IMG/VR virus record: IMGVR_UViG_3300030331_005458
Location: 15,084-47,741 of that record
DNA length: 32,658 nucleotides
Strand: one strand, 5' to 3'
Source: a virus
The notes below the pieces were generated by a model, which saw only the letters and a program-made list of their open reading frames with translations, ran no database searches and was not told where the DNA came from. The position numbers and the translations under genes were made by a program. Shown in pieces: positions 14,115 to 20,866 of this stretch (within the stretch, counting starts at the first letter, position 1; each line of letters starts with the position of its first letter).

Positions 14115-14612
14115 ATGTTCACCACAATTACTAGACACATGACCAAAAGTCAAACATCAAATAAAACTTCCAATGCTGAAGTAGTTAGACAGTTATCTGG
14201 TATCACTAATAGAAAAAGTGTACCTTCAGTAACTGGATCTAGATACGGAGCTAAGAAAGAATTTGATCCTGATACGGAACATGATGAAATGTTAACTAGG
14301 TTATCAGAAATCAAAGCTTTCAAAGATGAATTAGAAGCTGAAGAAAAGCAAATCAAATCTAATCTTAGAAAAGATCTATTAGCTTCTGAGGATGATGGAG
14401 ATGTTCCAGAAATTCATCACACTTTAGATGAAAAACTTTATGTAGGTTTTAGAAAAACTGATACTTATGAGTACAGTCCAAAACTAGATCAACGCATAAA
14501 AGATCATGAAAAAGAATCTAAACTAATCAAAAACAAAAAGGATTTTGAAAAGTTAAATGGTATAGCTAAAGTTACTAAAACTTCTAAATCAGTAGTCCTT
14601 TATAGACCATAA
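14115..14612 (+). CDS. Hypothetical charged protein
   Basis: 165 residues (start possibly 14139). A Thr/Ser/Lys-rich N-terminus, then a Lys/Glu coiled coil (residues about 55-80, LTRLSEIKAFKDELEAEEKQ), a beta segment (HHTLDEKLYVGFRKTDTYEY), and a basic end. A coiled coil followed by a small beta domain fits a DNA-binding or scaffold helper, but no family is recognised. First gene after the second promoter/operator. Confidence 0.72.
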   Translation: MFTTITRHMTKSQTSNKTSNAEVVRQLSGITNRKSVPSVTGSRYGAKKEFDPDTEHDEMLTRLSEIKAFKDELEAEEKQIKSNLRKDLLASEDDGDVPEIHHTLDEKLYVGFRKTDTYEYSPKLDQRIKDHEKESKLIKNKKDFEKLNGIAKVTKTSKSVVLYRP

Positions 14613-14614
14613 TT

Positions 14615-14959
14615 ATGTTATTTCCAATTAAAACACCACCAGAATTATCTGACTTTGGCTCTTGTGCTGTCACAGTAGGCATCAGAGAAATTCCCCAAGA
14701 GATTTGGGAGCGTTTATTAGAACGTCACATTAATGGCGATTGGGGCGATCTAGATGACACAAGCAAGGCCACCAATGATCGAGCCTATGTAAAAGGTCAG
14801 ACTTATTGGATGTATTCCGTCTACAAGAATGCTTACAAAGGTAAAGACATTTGTATAGAGACAAATGGCTACAAATTACCAAGAGAAGTAATGGATCTTA
14901 AGAACCATAAAGTAGAAGATTACAACCACACAGTAATCATGTTCCCATCGGAACGCTAG
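14615..14959 (+). CDS. Conserved hypothetical protein of the plasmid/ICE 'H-x-x-GDWGD' type
   Basis: 114 residues. LLERHINGDWGDLDDTSKAT, then ND(R/Q)A, a strand pair and VIMFPSE at the end match a pattern I know from small proteins of conjugative plasmids and integrative elements (HLSGDWGDxxxxDxxxND..., ending TTVLLPEDY). Their function is unknown to me. It lies 2 bases after the preceding gene and is closed by a good terminator, so it ends a transcription unit. Presence in a phage suggests exchange with plasmid-like elements. Confidence 0.68.
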   Translation: MLFPIKTPPELSDFGSCAVTVGIREIPQEIWERLLERHINGDWGDLDDTSKATNDRAYVKGQTYWMYSVYKNAYKGKDICIETNGYKLPREVMDLKNHKVEDYNHTVIMFPSER

Positions 14960-14968
14960 TCATTCCAG

Positions 14969-14997
14969 GGGGTTTGAAGTTTTTCAAATCCCTTTTA
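14969..14997 (+). terminator. Rho-independent terminator
   Basis: GGGGTTTGAA (14969-14978) pairs with TTCAAATCCC (14983-14992), ten pairs with one G-U and a four-base loop, followed at once by TTTTATTTATT. It ends the 14115-14959 unit on the plus strand. Confidence 0.85.
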
Positions 14998-15025
14998 TTT
15001 ATTCACTTTATTTTTTACAATTATC

Positions 15026-15352
15026 ATGAACATCGAAGAAATCAGAACAGTCTCAGTAATGGCTCTATTCCAATCAAACAAAGACAAAGAATCAGGAGTT
15101 TTCATCCCTGATATTGTAGATGAACAATCAAAAGTTATAGGTAAAGTTTTTGCCAATAAATTTTTATTCTCATGTTTAATAGAAGCACAAGAAATGAAAA
15201 CTAATCAAGAAAAATTTGATCTTTATTTTAAAAAATATGAAGTTGTTGGTGATAAATTTTGTTTAGAACAAGAAAAAATAGAAGATGAAGAATTAATTGA
15301 TCTTTTCTTAGGTATTAAAGGTCTTAAGGATGAGGAGGAGGAAAACAAATGA
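15026..15352 (+). CDS. Hypothetical protein
   Basis: 108 residues, starting MNIEEIRTVSVMALFQSNKD. Beta-rich first half (VIGKVFANKFLFSCLIEA), acidic helical end (GLKDEEEENK) whose GAGGAGGAGG codons are the ribosome site of the next gene. First gene after the terminator. No clear promoter was found in the 28 bases between, so it probably depends on read-through or an AT-rich promoter I cannot define. Confidence 0.7.
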   Translation: MNIEEIRTVSVMALFQSNKDKESGVFIPDIVDEQSKVIGKVFANKFLFSCLIEAQEMKTNQEKFDLYFKKYEVVGDKFCLEQEKIEDEELIDLFLGIKGLKDEEEENK

Positions 15353-15624
15353 GATATAATTCACCCTATGAAATCGGACTTGGGGATATAGTTACCATTG
15401 ACCCAGACTATTTTGCAAATAGTAATCATACTTATATAAAACCAGATGGTCGTATAGGTATTAAGACTGCATCATCCGATACAAAGTATATGGTTCTCAT
15501 CAACTACATCAAGGGAGAAACTGACGCTAAAGGTTTTACACCAAAGACCAACCGCACCATACTTATTGACAATGATGGTAACAAAACAACAATACACGAC
15601 TATCGCAAAATGGAGGTTAAGTAA
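15349..15624 (+). CDS. Hypothetical beta-rich protein
   Basis: 91 residues, ATGA overlap and a very strong GAGGAGGAGG upstream. Alternating strands (GLGDIVTIDPDYF, RIGIKTASSDTKYMVLINYI, RTILIDNDGNKTTIHDYRKM) suggest a small SH3-like barrel. Such proteins often contact nucleic acid or polymerase. Not recognised. The stop abuts the next start. Confidence 0.7.
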   Translation: MRYNSPYEIGLGDIVTIDPDYFANSNHTYIKPDGRIGIKTASSDTKYMVLINYIKGETDAKGFTPKTNRTILIDNDGNKTTIHDYRKMEVK

Positions 15625-15888
15625 ATGACTTTTAAATTACTTAGTTACGTTCAACATAAAGAACAAGGTATTCAAGGATTAGTTATCAGCCCTGCTGCCA
15701 ATCAAAGATCTCATGTGACTATCTATGATCCAGAATGTCCTAATGATGATGACAACCCAGAAGATTCTTATGGTACTGGTAGTGCCTTAGAGTTTCGTTC
15801 TAATGAATTAGAAGAAATTAAAAATCCTTCTGAAAAATTAATAAATCAATGTAAGGATATTATCAAATTATTTAAGGAGGTAGTATAA
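15625..15888 (+). CDS. Hypothetical beta-barrel-like protein
   Basis: 87 residues behind GGAGG. The start MTFKLLSYVQHKEQGIQGLV resembles SH3/KOW-type 'YVQHKE-GIQGLVI' barrels. An acidic loop ECPNDDDNPEDSYGTG follows, then a closing strand LEFRSNELEEI and a C-terminal helix. It may be a paralogue in fold of the two other barrel-like products (11485, 18327). Confidence 0.68.
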   Translation: MTFKLLSYVQHKEQGIQGLVISPAANQRSHVTIYDPECPNDDDNPEDSYGTGSALEFRSNELEEIKNPSEKLINQCKDIIKLFKEVV

Positions 15889-16053
15889 ATGGCTGCTACA
15901 TACTTAGATAATGATGAGCGTGAGGTTTTGTATGGCCTCATGCAAGAGCATCTAGCAGAACTTATGAAAGGAGATTGGGATGCAGTTAAAGAAGAAGTAT
16001 CTCAGGCTTATCTCATCATGCACAAGTTAACTAAAAAGGAGGACAACTCGTAA
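15889..16053 (+). CDS. Short helical protein (54 aa)
   Basis: AAGGAGG precedes the ATG. The product starts MAATYLDNDEREVLYGLMQE and is almost wholly alpha-helical with amphipathic periodicity (HLAELMKGDWDAVKEEVSQA), ending KKEDNS. TAATG couples it to the next gene. Confidence 0.62.
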   Translation: MAATYLDNDEREVLYGLMQEHLAELMKGDWDAVKEEVSQAYLIMHKLTKKEDNS

Positions 16054-16175
16054 TGCATTTATTAATAGGCATAGCTTGCGGAGCATCTATTCTTTATTAC
16101 TTTTATCTAATGGCTAATCTTTTAGATTTAAGAGCAATTAAAAAACGTAAAAGAAAAATGAGGAGGAAAAAGTAA
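16053..16175 (+). CDS. Small single-pass membrane protein (40 aa)
   Basis: A hydrophobic N-terminal segment (MHLLIGIACGASILYYFYLM) followed by a strongly basic tail (KKRKRKMRRKK). This is the layout of an inner-membrane protein with its positive tail in the cytoplasm. AAGGAGG upstream and TAATG at both ends. It may target the host membrane early (holin-like size, but no evidence for lysis genes nearby). Confidence 0.6.
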   Translation: MHLLIGIACGASILYYFYLMANLLDLRAIKKRKRKMRRKK

Positions 16176-16504
16176 TGCTTCAATCAGAATATTTAGAACT
16201 AGCCATAGAGCTCTACGACATCTACTCAGACAGTAACATTCACCATAAAAAATGGTTAACTGTTAAAGAGTTAGAAAAGTGTAAACGTGGCCCTGGATTT
16301 GTTTCAAGGGTAAAAAGAATGAAAGGTAAGATGTCTGAACTACATCCTGTCTTTGTTGATTTTGTTAATACACAGAGACAGTATCGATCTTGTAACACAC
16401 CTCAACAATGGTCTTGCAAATTCGACAAATGGCTGCAAGATGAATATGAGTTTAATAAAGAAGAACTTGATGAGTTACAGGCAGACAGAGGGCGACAAAT
16501 CTGA
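16175..16504 (+). CDS. Hypothetical protein
   Basis: 109 residues behind GAGGAGG. Helical, aromatic and basic (MLQSEYLELAIELYDIYSDS, KCKRGPGFVSRVKRMKGKM, QWSCKFDKWLQDEYEF). Its last 35 bases overlap the next gene in another frame. No motif recognised. Confidence 0.7.
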   Translation: MLQSEYLELAIELYDIYSDSNIHHKKWLTVKELEKCKRGPGFVSRVKRMKGKMSELHPVFVDFVNTQRQYRSCNTPQQWSCKFDKWLQDEYEFNKEELDELQADRGRQI

Positions 16505-16979
16505 TGAAAAATTACTCAGAAGATTACTATCGGAAAAGATGCCTGAGAAAGATGCAAAGAAAATTATTAATCATGTGTTTAGTGATTTAATCAAATGGAC
16601 ATATGAAGATGCAGTATTTCATCTTACTCAAATTTTTAATTTTACAGATGAGGAATCAGATCAACTTATAAAAGAGTATGACATCCTGTCCTCCACCACC
16701 AAAGAAGTTATTATGAATCCACCACCAAGCTTTGAAGCTACTGCACCAAGAGATGTAAATGATTACAAAGCTAATCTATGGCAAGCTAGAAAACTATTGG
16801 TAGAAGCTAAGAAACTAATCTCAGCTACTGCACTTACTCCAAGAGATTACAACAACTCAACGGATTTCGAGGAAGCAATAGTTCAAAGAATGGAACTTCA
16901 ATCAAATTTTGTCAATATAAATAAATATATTGATGATCACTTAACTTTTGCTAAAAATTACACACCACCAAGAGAATGA
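16470..16979 (+). CDS. Hypothetical helical protein
   Basis: 169 residues from the ATG at 16470, which I prefer over an upstream in-frame ATG at 16353 that would lie deep inside the previous gene. Start MSYRQTEGDKSDEKLLRRLL. All-helical with a Pro-rich hinge (VIMNPPPSFEATAP) between two helical halves. The C-terminal half (LWQARKLLVEAKKLISATAL) looks like a coiled coil. Overlaps the next gene by 4 bases. Not recognised. Confidence 0.68.
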   Translation: MSYRQTEGDKSDEKLLRRLLSEKMPEKDAKKIINHVFSDLIKWTYEDAVFHLTQIFNFTDEESDQLIKEYDILSSTTKEVIMNPPPSFEATAPRDVNDYKANLWQARKLLVEAKKLISATALTPRDYNNSTDFEEAIVQRMELQSNFVNINKYIDDHLTFAKNYTPPRE

Positions 16980-17173
16980 CACTACCAGAGAATGTTTTCC
17001 TTTTAAATGAAAATAGTCTACCAGACACCATAGATGCAGACCCTAATGGAAAAGTTATGGTCTTTCGTAAAGATATGGGATGGTCAGTAATCGAACAAGG
17101 AAATGCCGAAATTTTCTTAAAAAATCTAAAATTTACTCATTGGACTTATACCCCTGATAGACCTCATGACTAA
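16976..17173 (+). CDS. Small hypothetical protein
   Basis: 65 residues with ATGA start. MTLPENVFLLNENSLPDTID, then GKVMVFRKDMGWSVIEQ, a beta hairpin-like core, and an aromatic end. Overlaps the next gene by 8 bases. Probably a small beta domain of unknown role. Confidence 0.65.
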   Translation: MTLPENVFLLNENSLPDTIDADPNGKVMVFRKDMGWSVIEQGNAEIFLKNLKFTHWTYTPDRPHD

Positions 17174-17447
17174 AAAAGAATACTCTTATGTAGTGATTTC
17201 TTCTTCTGATAAATTAGAGGAGATACAAGGAGTCTATCAAAATACAGAAGCTGCTTCTTATGGAGCTCGATTAGCTTTAACAACTTTATTTCCAAAACAT
17301 GGAGATGAAGTAAAAATTATTAGAGTTGAAGTTATTTCTACTGAAGAAGCTTTAACTAAATTAGAAAATGCAGAACCAAAAGACATCTTTGATAAATGCG
17401 AAGATGGATTCTGTCCAATGCCCACACAACACCCAGAGGTATCATGA
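17166..17447 (+). CDS. Small hypothetical protein
   Basis: 93 residues. MTKKEYSYVVISSSDKLEEI, then a helix (EAASYGARLALTTLF) and a strand (EVKIIRVEVI), an alpha/beta layout. The C-terminus carries a Cys pair (KCEDGFCPM). Overlaps the next start by 4 bases (ATGA). No family recognised. Confidence 0.68.
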   Translation: MTKKEYSYVVISSSDKLEEIQGVYQNTEAASYGARLALTTLFPKHGDEVKIIRVEVISTEEALTKLENAEPKDIFDKCEDGFCPMPTQHPEVS

Positions 17448-17908
17448 CAAACACTAGATCAACTGAAAAAGAAACACAAAGACGTAATGAGAAAGCTGCT
17501 GACTTATTAGCTGAAGGCATTCAACCTTGCGAGGTAGTAAAGATGATGGCAGATGAATTTATGTGCAGCAAACAAGCAGCCAGGAAATATGTTGAAAAAG
17601 GTAAACAGATAATCATTGATGATATTAATCCAAAAGATCGTGCCTTTATGTTTGCTCAAGCTTATAACAATGTTTTACAAGATAGGTTAGATGCTAAAGA
17701 AGCAGGTAATCTGAATGTACAGTCTGGATCAACAAAAAGTTTGATTAAATTAATTACTTCTGTAACTACACTTGATCAAGTTGGCTGTTGGGATAGTGAA
17801 GTTGAGGCTTCAGATTTACATGTTTTTAAAAACTTTTCCGATGTTAAAAGTAAAACACATCGACATAGTGATTTAGATGCACTCGACAACTCTGATTTAC
17901 CATTTTAA
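17444..17908 (+). CDS. Putative helix-turn-helix protein
   Basis: 154 residues from the ATGA-coupled start at 17444 (an in-frame start at 17396 lies inside the previous gene). The first 60 residues read as a helix-turn-helix: KAADLLAEGIQPCEVVKMMA then EFMCSKQAARKYVEKGKQ, the second part being a plausible recognition helix. The rest is helical and acidic. It could be a transcription regulator, for instance of the twin promoter/operator units, or a second small-terminase-like protein. Confidence 0.62.
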   Translation: MTNTRSTEKETQRRNEKAADLLAEGIQPCEVVKMMADEFMCSKQAARKYVEKGKQIIIDDINPKDRAFMFAQAYNNVLQDRLDAKEAGNLNVQSGSTKSLIKLITSVTTLDQVGCWDSEVEASDLHVFKNFSDVKSKTHRHSDLDALDNSDLPF

Positions 17909-17910
17909 TT

Positions 17911-18102
17911 ATGACTTCTGTACAAGAATTTAGAACACAAACTTCTTTAGCTCGTAACGCTGAGAGAATAGCTAACGCACTTGAAAGAATTGCAAAAGTT
18001 TTAGAAAGTGACGTTCACATTAATATTGATCATGCACACATAGATCAAATAGATCATAACCACGTTGAGGGTAAGATTCACACTCACGAAGATAAGTGGT
18101 AA
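17911..18102 (+). CDS. Small coiled-coil protein with His-rich tail
   Basis: 63 residues. An N-terminal amphipathic helix (ARNAERIANALERIAKVLES) of a type common in phage small proteins is followed by a tail with eight His in 27 residues (HINIDHAHIDQIDHNH, then HTHEDKW), interleaved with Asp. The alternating His/Asp pattern suggests divalent-metal binding or a parallel beta-helix turn. Its stop opens the structured non-coding region. Confidence 0.65.
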   Translation: MTSVQEFRTQTSLARNAERIANALERIAKVLESDVHINIDHAHIDQIDHNHVEGKIHTHEDKW

Positions 18103-18104
18103 TA

Positions 18105-18275
18105 GATGGGGCAGAGGGTGCAGAAAATGAGATTAGACTGCATTCCTATATACTGCCTTAGTGAATTGTTGCTACTGCTCGGATCATGCGGTAGATTAGA
18201 TTCGATGTTTCACTAGGATAACAGGTTCCCATCGAGGAGTGATAGCGACACCAAGGTTTTTGTGTTTAACCTTTC
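18105..18275 (+). ncRNA. Candidate structured RNA with nested stems and a pseudoknot
   Basis: The 224-base gap 18103-18326 is less AT-rich than its surroundings and folds by eye into a series of helices. GGCAG (18110-18114) pairs with CTGCC (18153-18157), enclosing TGCAG (18119-18123) with CTGCA (18138-18142). CTACTGC (18172-18178) pairs with GCGGTAG (18188-18194), nine-base loop. CGATG (18203-18207) pairs with CATCG (18230-18234), interlaced with TCACT (18210-18214) and AGTGA (18238-18242), a pseudoknot topology. AAGGTT (18253-18258) pairs with AACCTT (18268-18273). No tRNA cloverleaf and no known riboswitch core was recognised. Strand is inferred from the flanking genes. Confidence 0.5.
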
Positions 18276-18326
18276 ATGGCTATTACTAAGTATATGACCT
18301 CGTAAGTCCCCAAATTATTAAAAATT

Positions 18327-18581
18327 ATGGCTTCTAACTATCAACCAAAGTATAAAGTTAATGACCGTGTCAGAATTAGATACGTTTTAAAGACTTCTAA
18401 TAGGTATGTAATGCTTAACGGAAAAGCAGTACCAACAAAAATTAGAAAAGGAATTATTAAAGAAATTGTAGCAAAAGAAAACAGTTGTGGAGCTAGAGTT
18501 CCTCATTATCAAGTACTTTGGGATCATCAATCCAAACCATCCTTAATCTCTCAACACAGAATTGAATTAGAGTCACCATGA
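18327..18581 (+). CDS. Small SH3/KOW-like protein
   Basis: 84 residues. YKVNDRVRIRYVLKTSNRYV, then IRKGIIKEIVAKE, and HYQVLWDHQSKPSLISQHRI, closing in IELES: a classic small beta-barrel pattern ('V.D.V.I....GII.EI......Y.V.WD......I....IE'). Likely binds nucleic acid or a host protein. It lies directly downstream of the structured RNA, which could act as its leader. Overlaps the next gene by 4 bases. Confidence 0.7.
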   Translation: MASNYQPKYKVNDRVRIRYVLKTSNRYVMLNGKAVPTKIRKGIIKEIVAKENSCGARVPHYQVLWDHQSKPSLISQHRIELESP

Positions 18582-18820
18582 GAAAAAGAATTTCCTATGT
18601 AATTTGTCCAAAATGTGAGGTATATACTTTTCAAAAAATATTATTTACTAGAGTAAATGAAGATGATCATCGCACTTTAAGAAAGAGATGTTGTGAAGAA
18701 TGTAATCATAAATGGAATACAATCCAGGCACCTGAGAAAACTGTAGATGATATTTCTGAAAGAGAATTTTTAAGAGGGGGGCTATTAAAAAAAAGAGTCC
18801 CTATAATAAAAAAAATTTAA
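18578..18820 (+). CDS. Zinc-ribbon protein resembling the NrdR N-terminal domain
   Basis: 80 residues. CPKC (Cys10, Cys13) and CCEEC (Cys38/39, Cys42) flank TRVNEDDHRTLRKR, matching the layout of the NrdR-type zinc ribbon (CPxC, a 'V.DSR' strand, RRRxCxxC). The ATP-cone of NrdR is absent, so this is a stand-alone ribbon. It probably binds DNA or RNA polymerase as an early regulator. The C-terminus is basic (LLKKRVPIIKKI). Coupled to 18327 by an ATGA overlap. Confidence 0.72.
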   Translation: MRKRISYVICPKCEVYTFQKILFTRVNEDDHRTLRKRCCEECNHKWNTIQAPEKTVDDISEREFLRGGLLKKRVPIIKKI

Positions 18821-18826
18821 TTATTT

Positions 18827-18907
18827 ATGATTTATCTTATTGGTTTACTTTTAACTCTTGGTGTAACAGGAGTTTATATTCTTATAAAAATGTATGATCC
18901 ACATTAA
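18827..18907 (+). CDS. Possible single-pass membrane micro-protein (26 aa)
   Basis: ATG six bases after the previous stop opens 27 codons. MIYLIGLLLTLGVTGVYILI is a clean transmembrane helix followed by KMYDPH. The only ribosome-site candidate is weak. Such micro-proteins are common at operon ends in phages, and the frame is short enough to be accidental. Confidence 0.45.
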   Translation: MIYLIGLLLTLGVTGVYILIKMYDPH

Positions 18908-18910
18908 TAT

Positions 18911-18944
18911 ACTTTCGTTTTAGCCTATTTACTTTCGTTTTTAG
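18911..18944. repeat. Tandem repeat ACTTTCGTTTT(T)AG, 20-base period
   Basis: ACTTTCGTTTTAG at 18911-18923 and ACTTTCGTTTTTAG at 18931-18944, the starts 20 bases apart, lie in the short gap between the converging plus-strand block and the kinase-like gene. Two turns of helix spacing suggests a protein-binding pair, or a minimal terminator region. There is no hairpin. Confidence 0.5.
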
Positions 18945-18961
18945 GGGAGGGTTTGTTTTAT

Positions 18962-20095
18962 TTACATAAGATCTAATTCTTCTCTATTTAAAAAAGGCAC
19001 TACGTCTTTAAATGATTTATTTCTAATTATTTCTCTACCTTCATTAACTAATTGATTAGCTGCAAGTAAATCTTTATCAGCTGCATCATTGTATATTTTT
19101 CTAAATTCTTTTGCATCACTCTTACTACCAGTAGCTTCCAGTCCTCTAACAATATTTGCTACTTTATGGTCTAGAAAATGCTCTACATTAGCTCCATATG
19201 TATAATCTTTTAACTCTTCATTTCTTAGATTTAAATTTTTAGTATGTTGATGTAAATTTTCTGCGTGATTATATTTTTCTGTGTGTCCATAATCTATAAA
19301 TTGCATCTTATTTGTATTTGGATTGTATGCAACATGGTCTTCTCTTGCATCTCCATAAGGATATTGTCCTAAATCAGTATGAACTATACCTCTATCAGCT
19401 AAGTGAAGCTGAGCTTTTGACATGGCTAAATTATATTTAGCATTTTCCTTTTGGTAAGGCTCTTCAAATTTGTCATAAGTTGTATAACCTCTCTCGCCTC
19501 CTTGTAATTTCTGCACATAATCTTGCAACATCTTTATTTTTCCACCTTGAGAGTCAACTGTATTAACTCTATCCATCTCAGTAATTTGATGTCTTGGATC
19601 AACTGTTCCATATCTATTATCAAATGATCTAAGTATTTCCATAGGCACTTCATGCTTATAAGGAAAATTAGTAACTGAATGAATTCTTGGAGCAACTCCC
19701 ATTTCTGCTGCTTCTGTTTGTCTAGCTATCTCAGTATCTCCAAATTTCTGTCTATCTAATGTGTCTTGTCTCTGTACTTTTAAGACTCTTTGAGAGTCTC
19801 CAGGTTTTTCAAAAACTGCTCCATAAGCACCTTCTCCTATGGGTTTATATCTGTCATACATGTCAACAAAACCTTTACCGTATATATTTGTAAAGGCTTC
19901 ATCTCTCATAGGTTTATATTCCTTTGTATTTTCTGGTAAATAAAAATCTTCTCCTGTACCTTGAGCATTACGAATACGTTTAAAATAATTACCAACAATA
20001 TCTCTCTCACCAGCCATCCTACCCATAAGACGAGCTGATCTATAAATACCATCGTCAGGATTCATATATTTTCTAAAAAATTCTTCTTCGTTCAC
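18962..20095 (-). CDS. Protein-kinase-like protein
   Basis: 377 residues. After an 80-residue N-terminal part come the kinase marks: Gly-rich loop IGEGAYGAVF (86-95), ATP-binding lysine in VLKVQ (Lys106), a helix with Glu122/Glu128 before MGVAPRI, catalytic loop VHTDLG (His239, Asp241), a metal-site residue in REDHVAYN (Asp253 where Asn is usual), and DYG (268-270) in place of DFG. The stretch between Asp241 and Asp253 is longer than in canonical kinases. It stands alone on the minus strand between plus-strand blocks. It may phosphorylate host or virion proteins, or be a packaged kinase. Confidence 0.72.
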   Translation of the reverse strand: MNEEEFFRKYMNPDDGIYRSARLMGRMAGERDIVGNYFKRIRNAQGTGEDFYLPENTKEYKPMRDEAFTNIYGKGFVDMYDRYKPIGEGAYGAVFEKPGDSQRVLKVQRQDTLDRQKFGDTEIARQTEAAEMGVAPRIHSVTNFPYKHEVPMEILRSFDNRYGTVDPRHQITEMDRVNTVDSQGGKIKMLQDYVQKLQGGERGYTTYDKFEEPYQKENAKYNLAMSKAQLHLADRGIVHTDLGQYPYGDAREDHVAYNPNTNKMQFIDYGHTEKYNHAENLHQHTKNLNLRNEELKDYTYGANVEHFLDHKVANIVRGLEATGSKSDAKEFRKIYNDAADKDLLAANQLVNEGREIIRNKSFKDVVPFLNREELDLM

Positions 20096-20135
20096 ACTTG
20101 CATTAGAATATTATTATATATTTTAAATCCTATAA

Positions 20136-20330
20136 ATGAACGAAATAACTATTTTTATCTATTTAATGTTTTTCGCAGGGATTTCTGGGGCTACATTTGC
20201 CTTTACATGGCGAATGATGACTTTAACACTTAATGATTTTAATGGAATCAAAAAAATACATCCAGAACTAAAGGATGTAAAACCTGGCGAAGAGCTCCTT
20301 GTTTTTAAAGTAGAAGAGGAGAAGGACTAA
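20136..20330 (+). CDS. Small membrane protein
   Basis: 64 residues with one transmembrane helix (ITIFIYLMFFAGISGATFAF) near the N-terminus, and a charged cytoplasmic tail ending VFKVEEEKD. It is divergent from the kinase-like gene with 40 AT-rich bases between, which must hold both promoters. Could be a holin-type or spanin-type protein by size, but no partner is seen. Confidence 0.68.
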   Translation: MNEITIFIYLMFFAGISGATFAFTWRMMTLTLNDFNGIKKIHPELKDVKPGEELLVFKVEEEKD

Positions 20331-20353
20331 AATAAAAGAAAATTGTTAAAAAA

Positions 20354-20845
20354 ATGGGTGCTAGTAAAGGTTCAAAGAAATCATTAGGTGCTGGTGGTGG
20401 ATCTGGCTTAGGTGGAGCTATCGGAAGCATTGTAAAAAGAGTTGCCGGTGGTCCTATGGGGGCTTTAACTGGTCTTGCAGGAGCAACTGGAAGTGCTTTA
20501 GGTTCAGCTGCAGGAGGTTCCTCTTATAGTGGTTCTGAACCTTTTACCAGAGAAGCAAGAGAAGCTTTAGCTAAATCTAAAAAAGAAGATAAAGAAGATA
20601 CCAATGCATCTAGCCCCTTTGATTATGAAGCTGTAAAAAATAGACTTTTAGGTAAAGCAAAAGAAGAAAGATTATCTAGAGATAAACAATTAGCACAAGA
20701 AAAAGAAACCTATCAACAATCCTTACCTACATTAGGAAATAATCCAGCAGCACAAACATTATTAGGTCCAACCATTCAACAAACTGTTACTAGTTCTATA
20801 AATAGATTGCCCGACCCCTTACAAATGATGTTTAGAGGTGGTTAA
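20354..20845 (+). CDS. Glycine-rich putative virion protein
   Basis: 163 residues. The first 60 are Gly/Ser/Ala-rich with zipper spacing (LGAGGGSGLGGAIGSIVKRV, LTGLAGATGSALGSAAGG), then a charged coiled coil and a Pro/Gln-rich end (SINRLPDPLQMMFRGG). This is the same style as the minus-strand virion cluster (2506-4451), suggesting a common membrane-active or ejected role. No family recognised. Confidence 0.74.
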   Translation: MGASKGSKKSLGAGGGSGLGGAIGSIVKRVAGGPMGALTGLAGATGSALGSAAGGSSYSGSEPFTREAREALAKSKKEDKEDTNASSPFDYEAVKNRLLGKAKEERLSRDKQLAQEKETYQQSLPTLGNNPAAQTLLGPTIQQTVTSSINRLPDPLQMMFRGG

Positions 20846-20866
20846 ATAAAATAGCTACTATTAAGT

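Noticed and set aside
14185-14210. TAGACAGTTATCTGGTAT, partial resemblance to the twin promoter/operator
   Set aside because: The second half-site spacing is wrong and it is inside a coding region.
18127-18216. 29-codon frame with a lipobox-like LGSC inside the structured RNA region
   Set aside because: Too short, no good ribosome site, and its bases are fully used by the stems. Kept only as a possibility if the RNA model fails.
18103-18326. Possible tRNA or tmRNA
   Set aside because: No acceptor stem, no T-loop GTTCGA with proper arms, and no resume frame on either strand.
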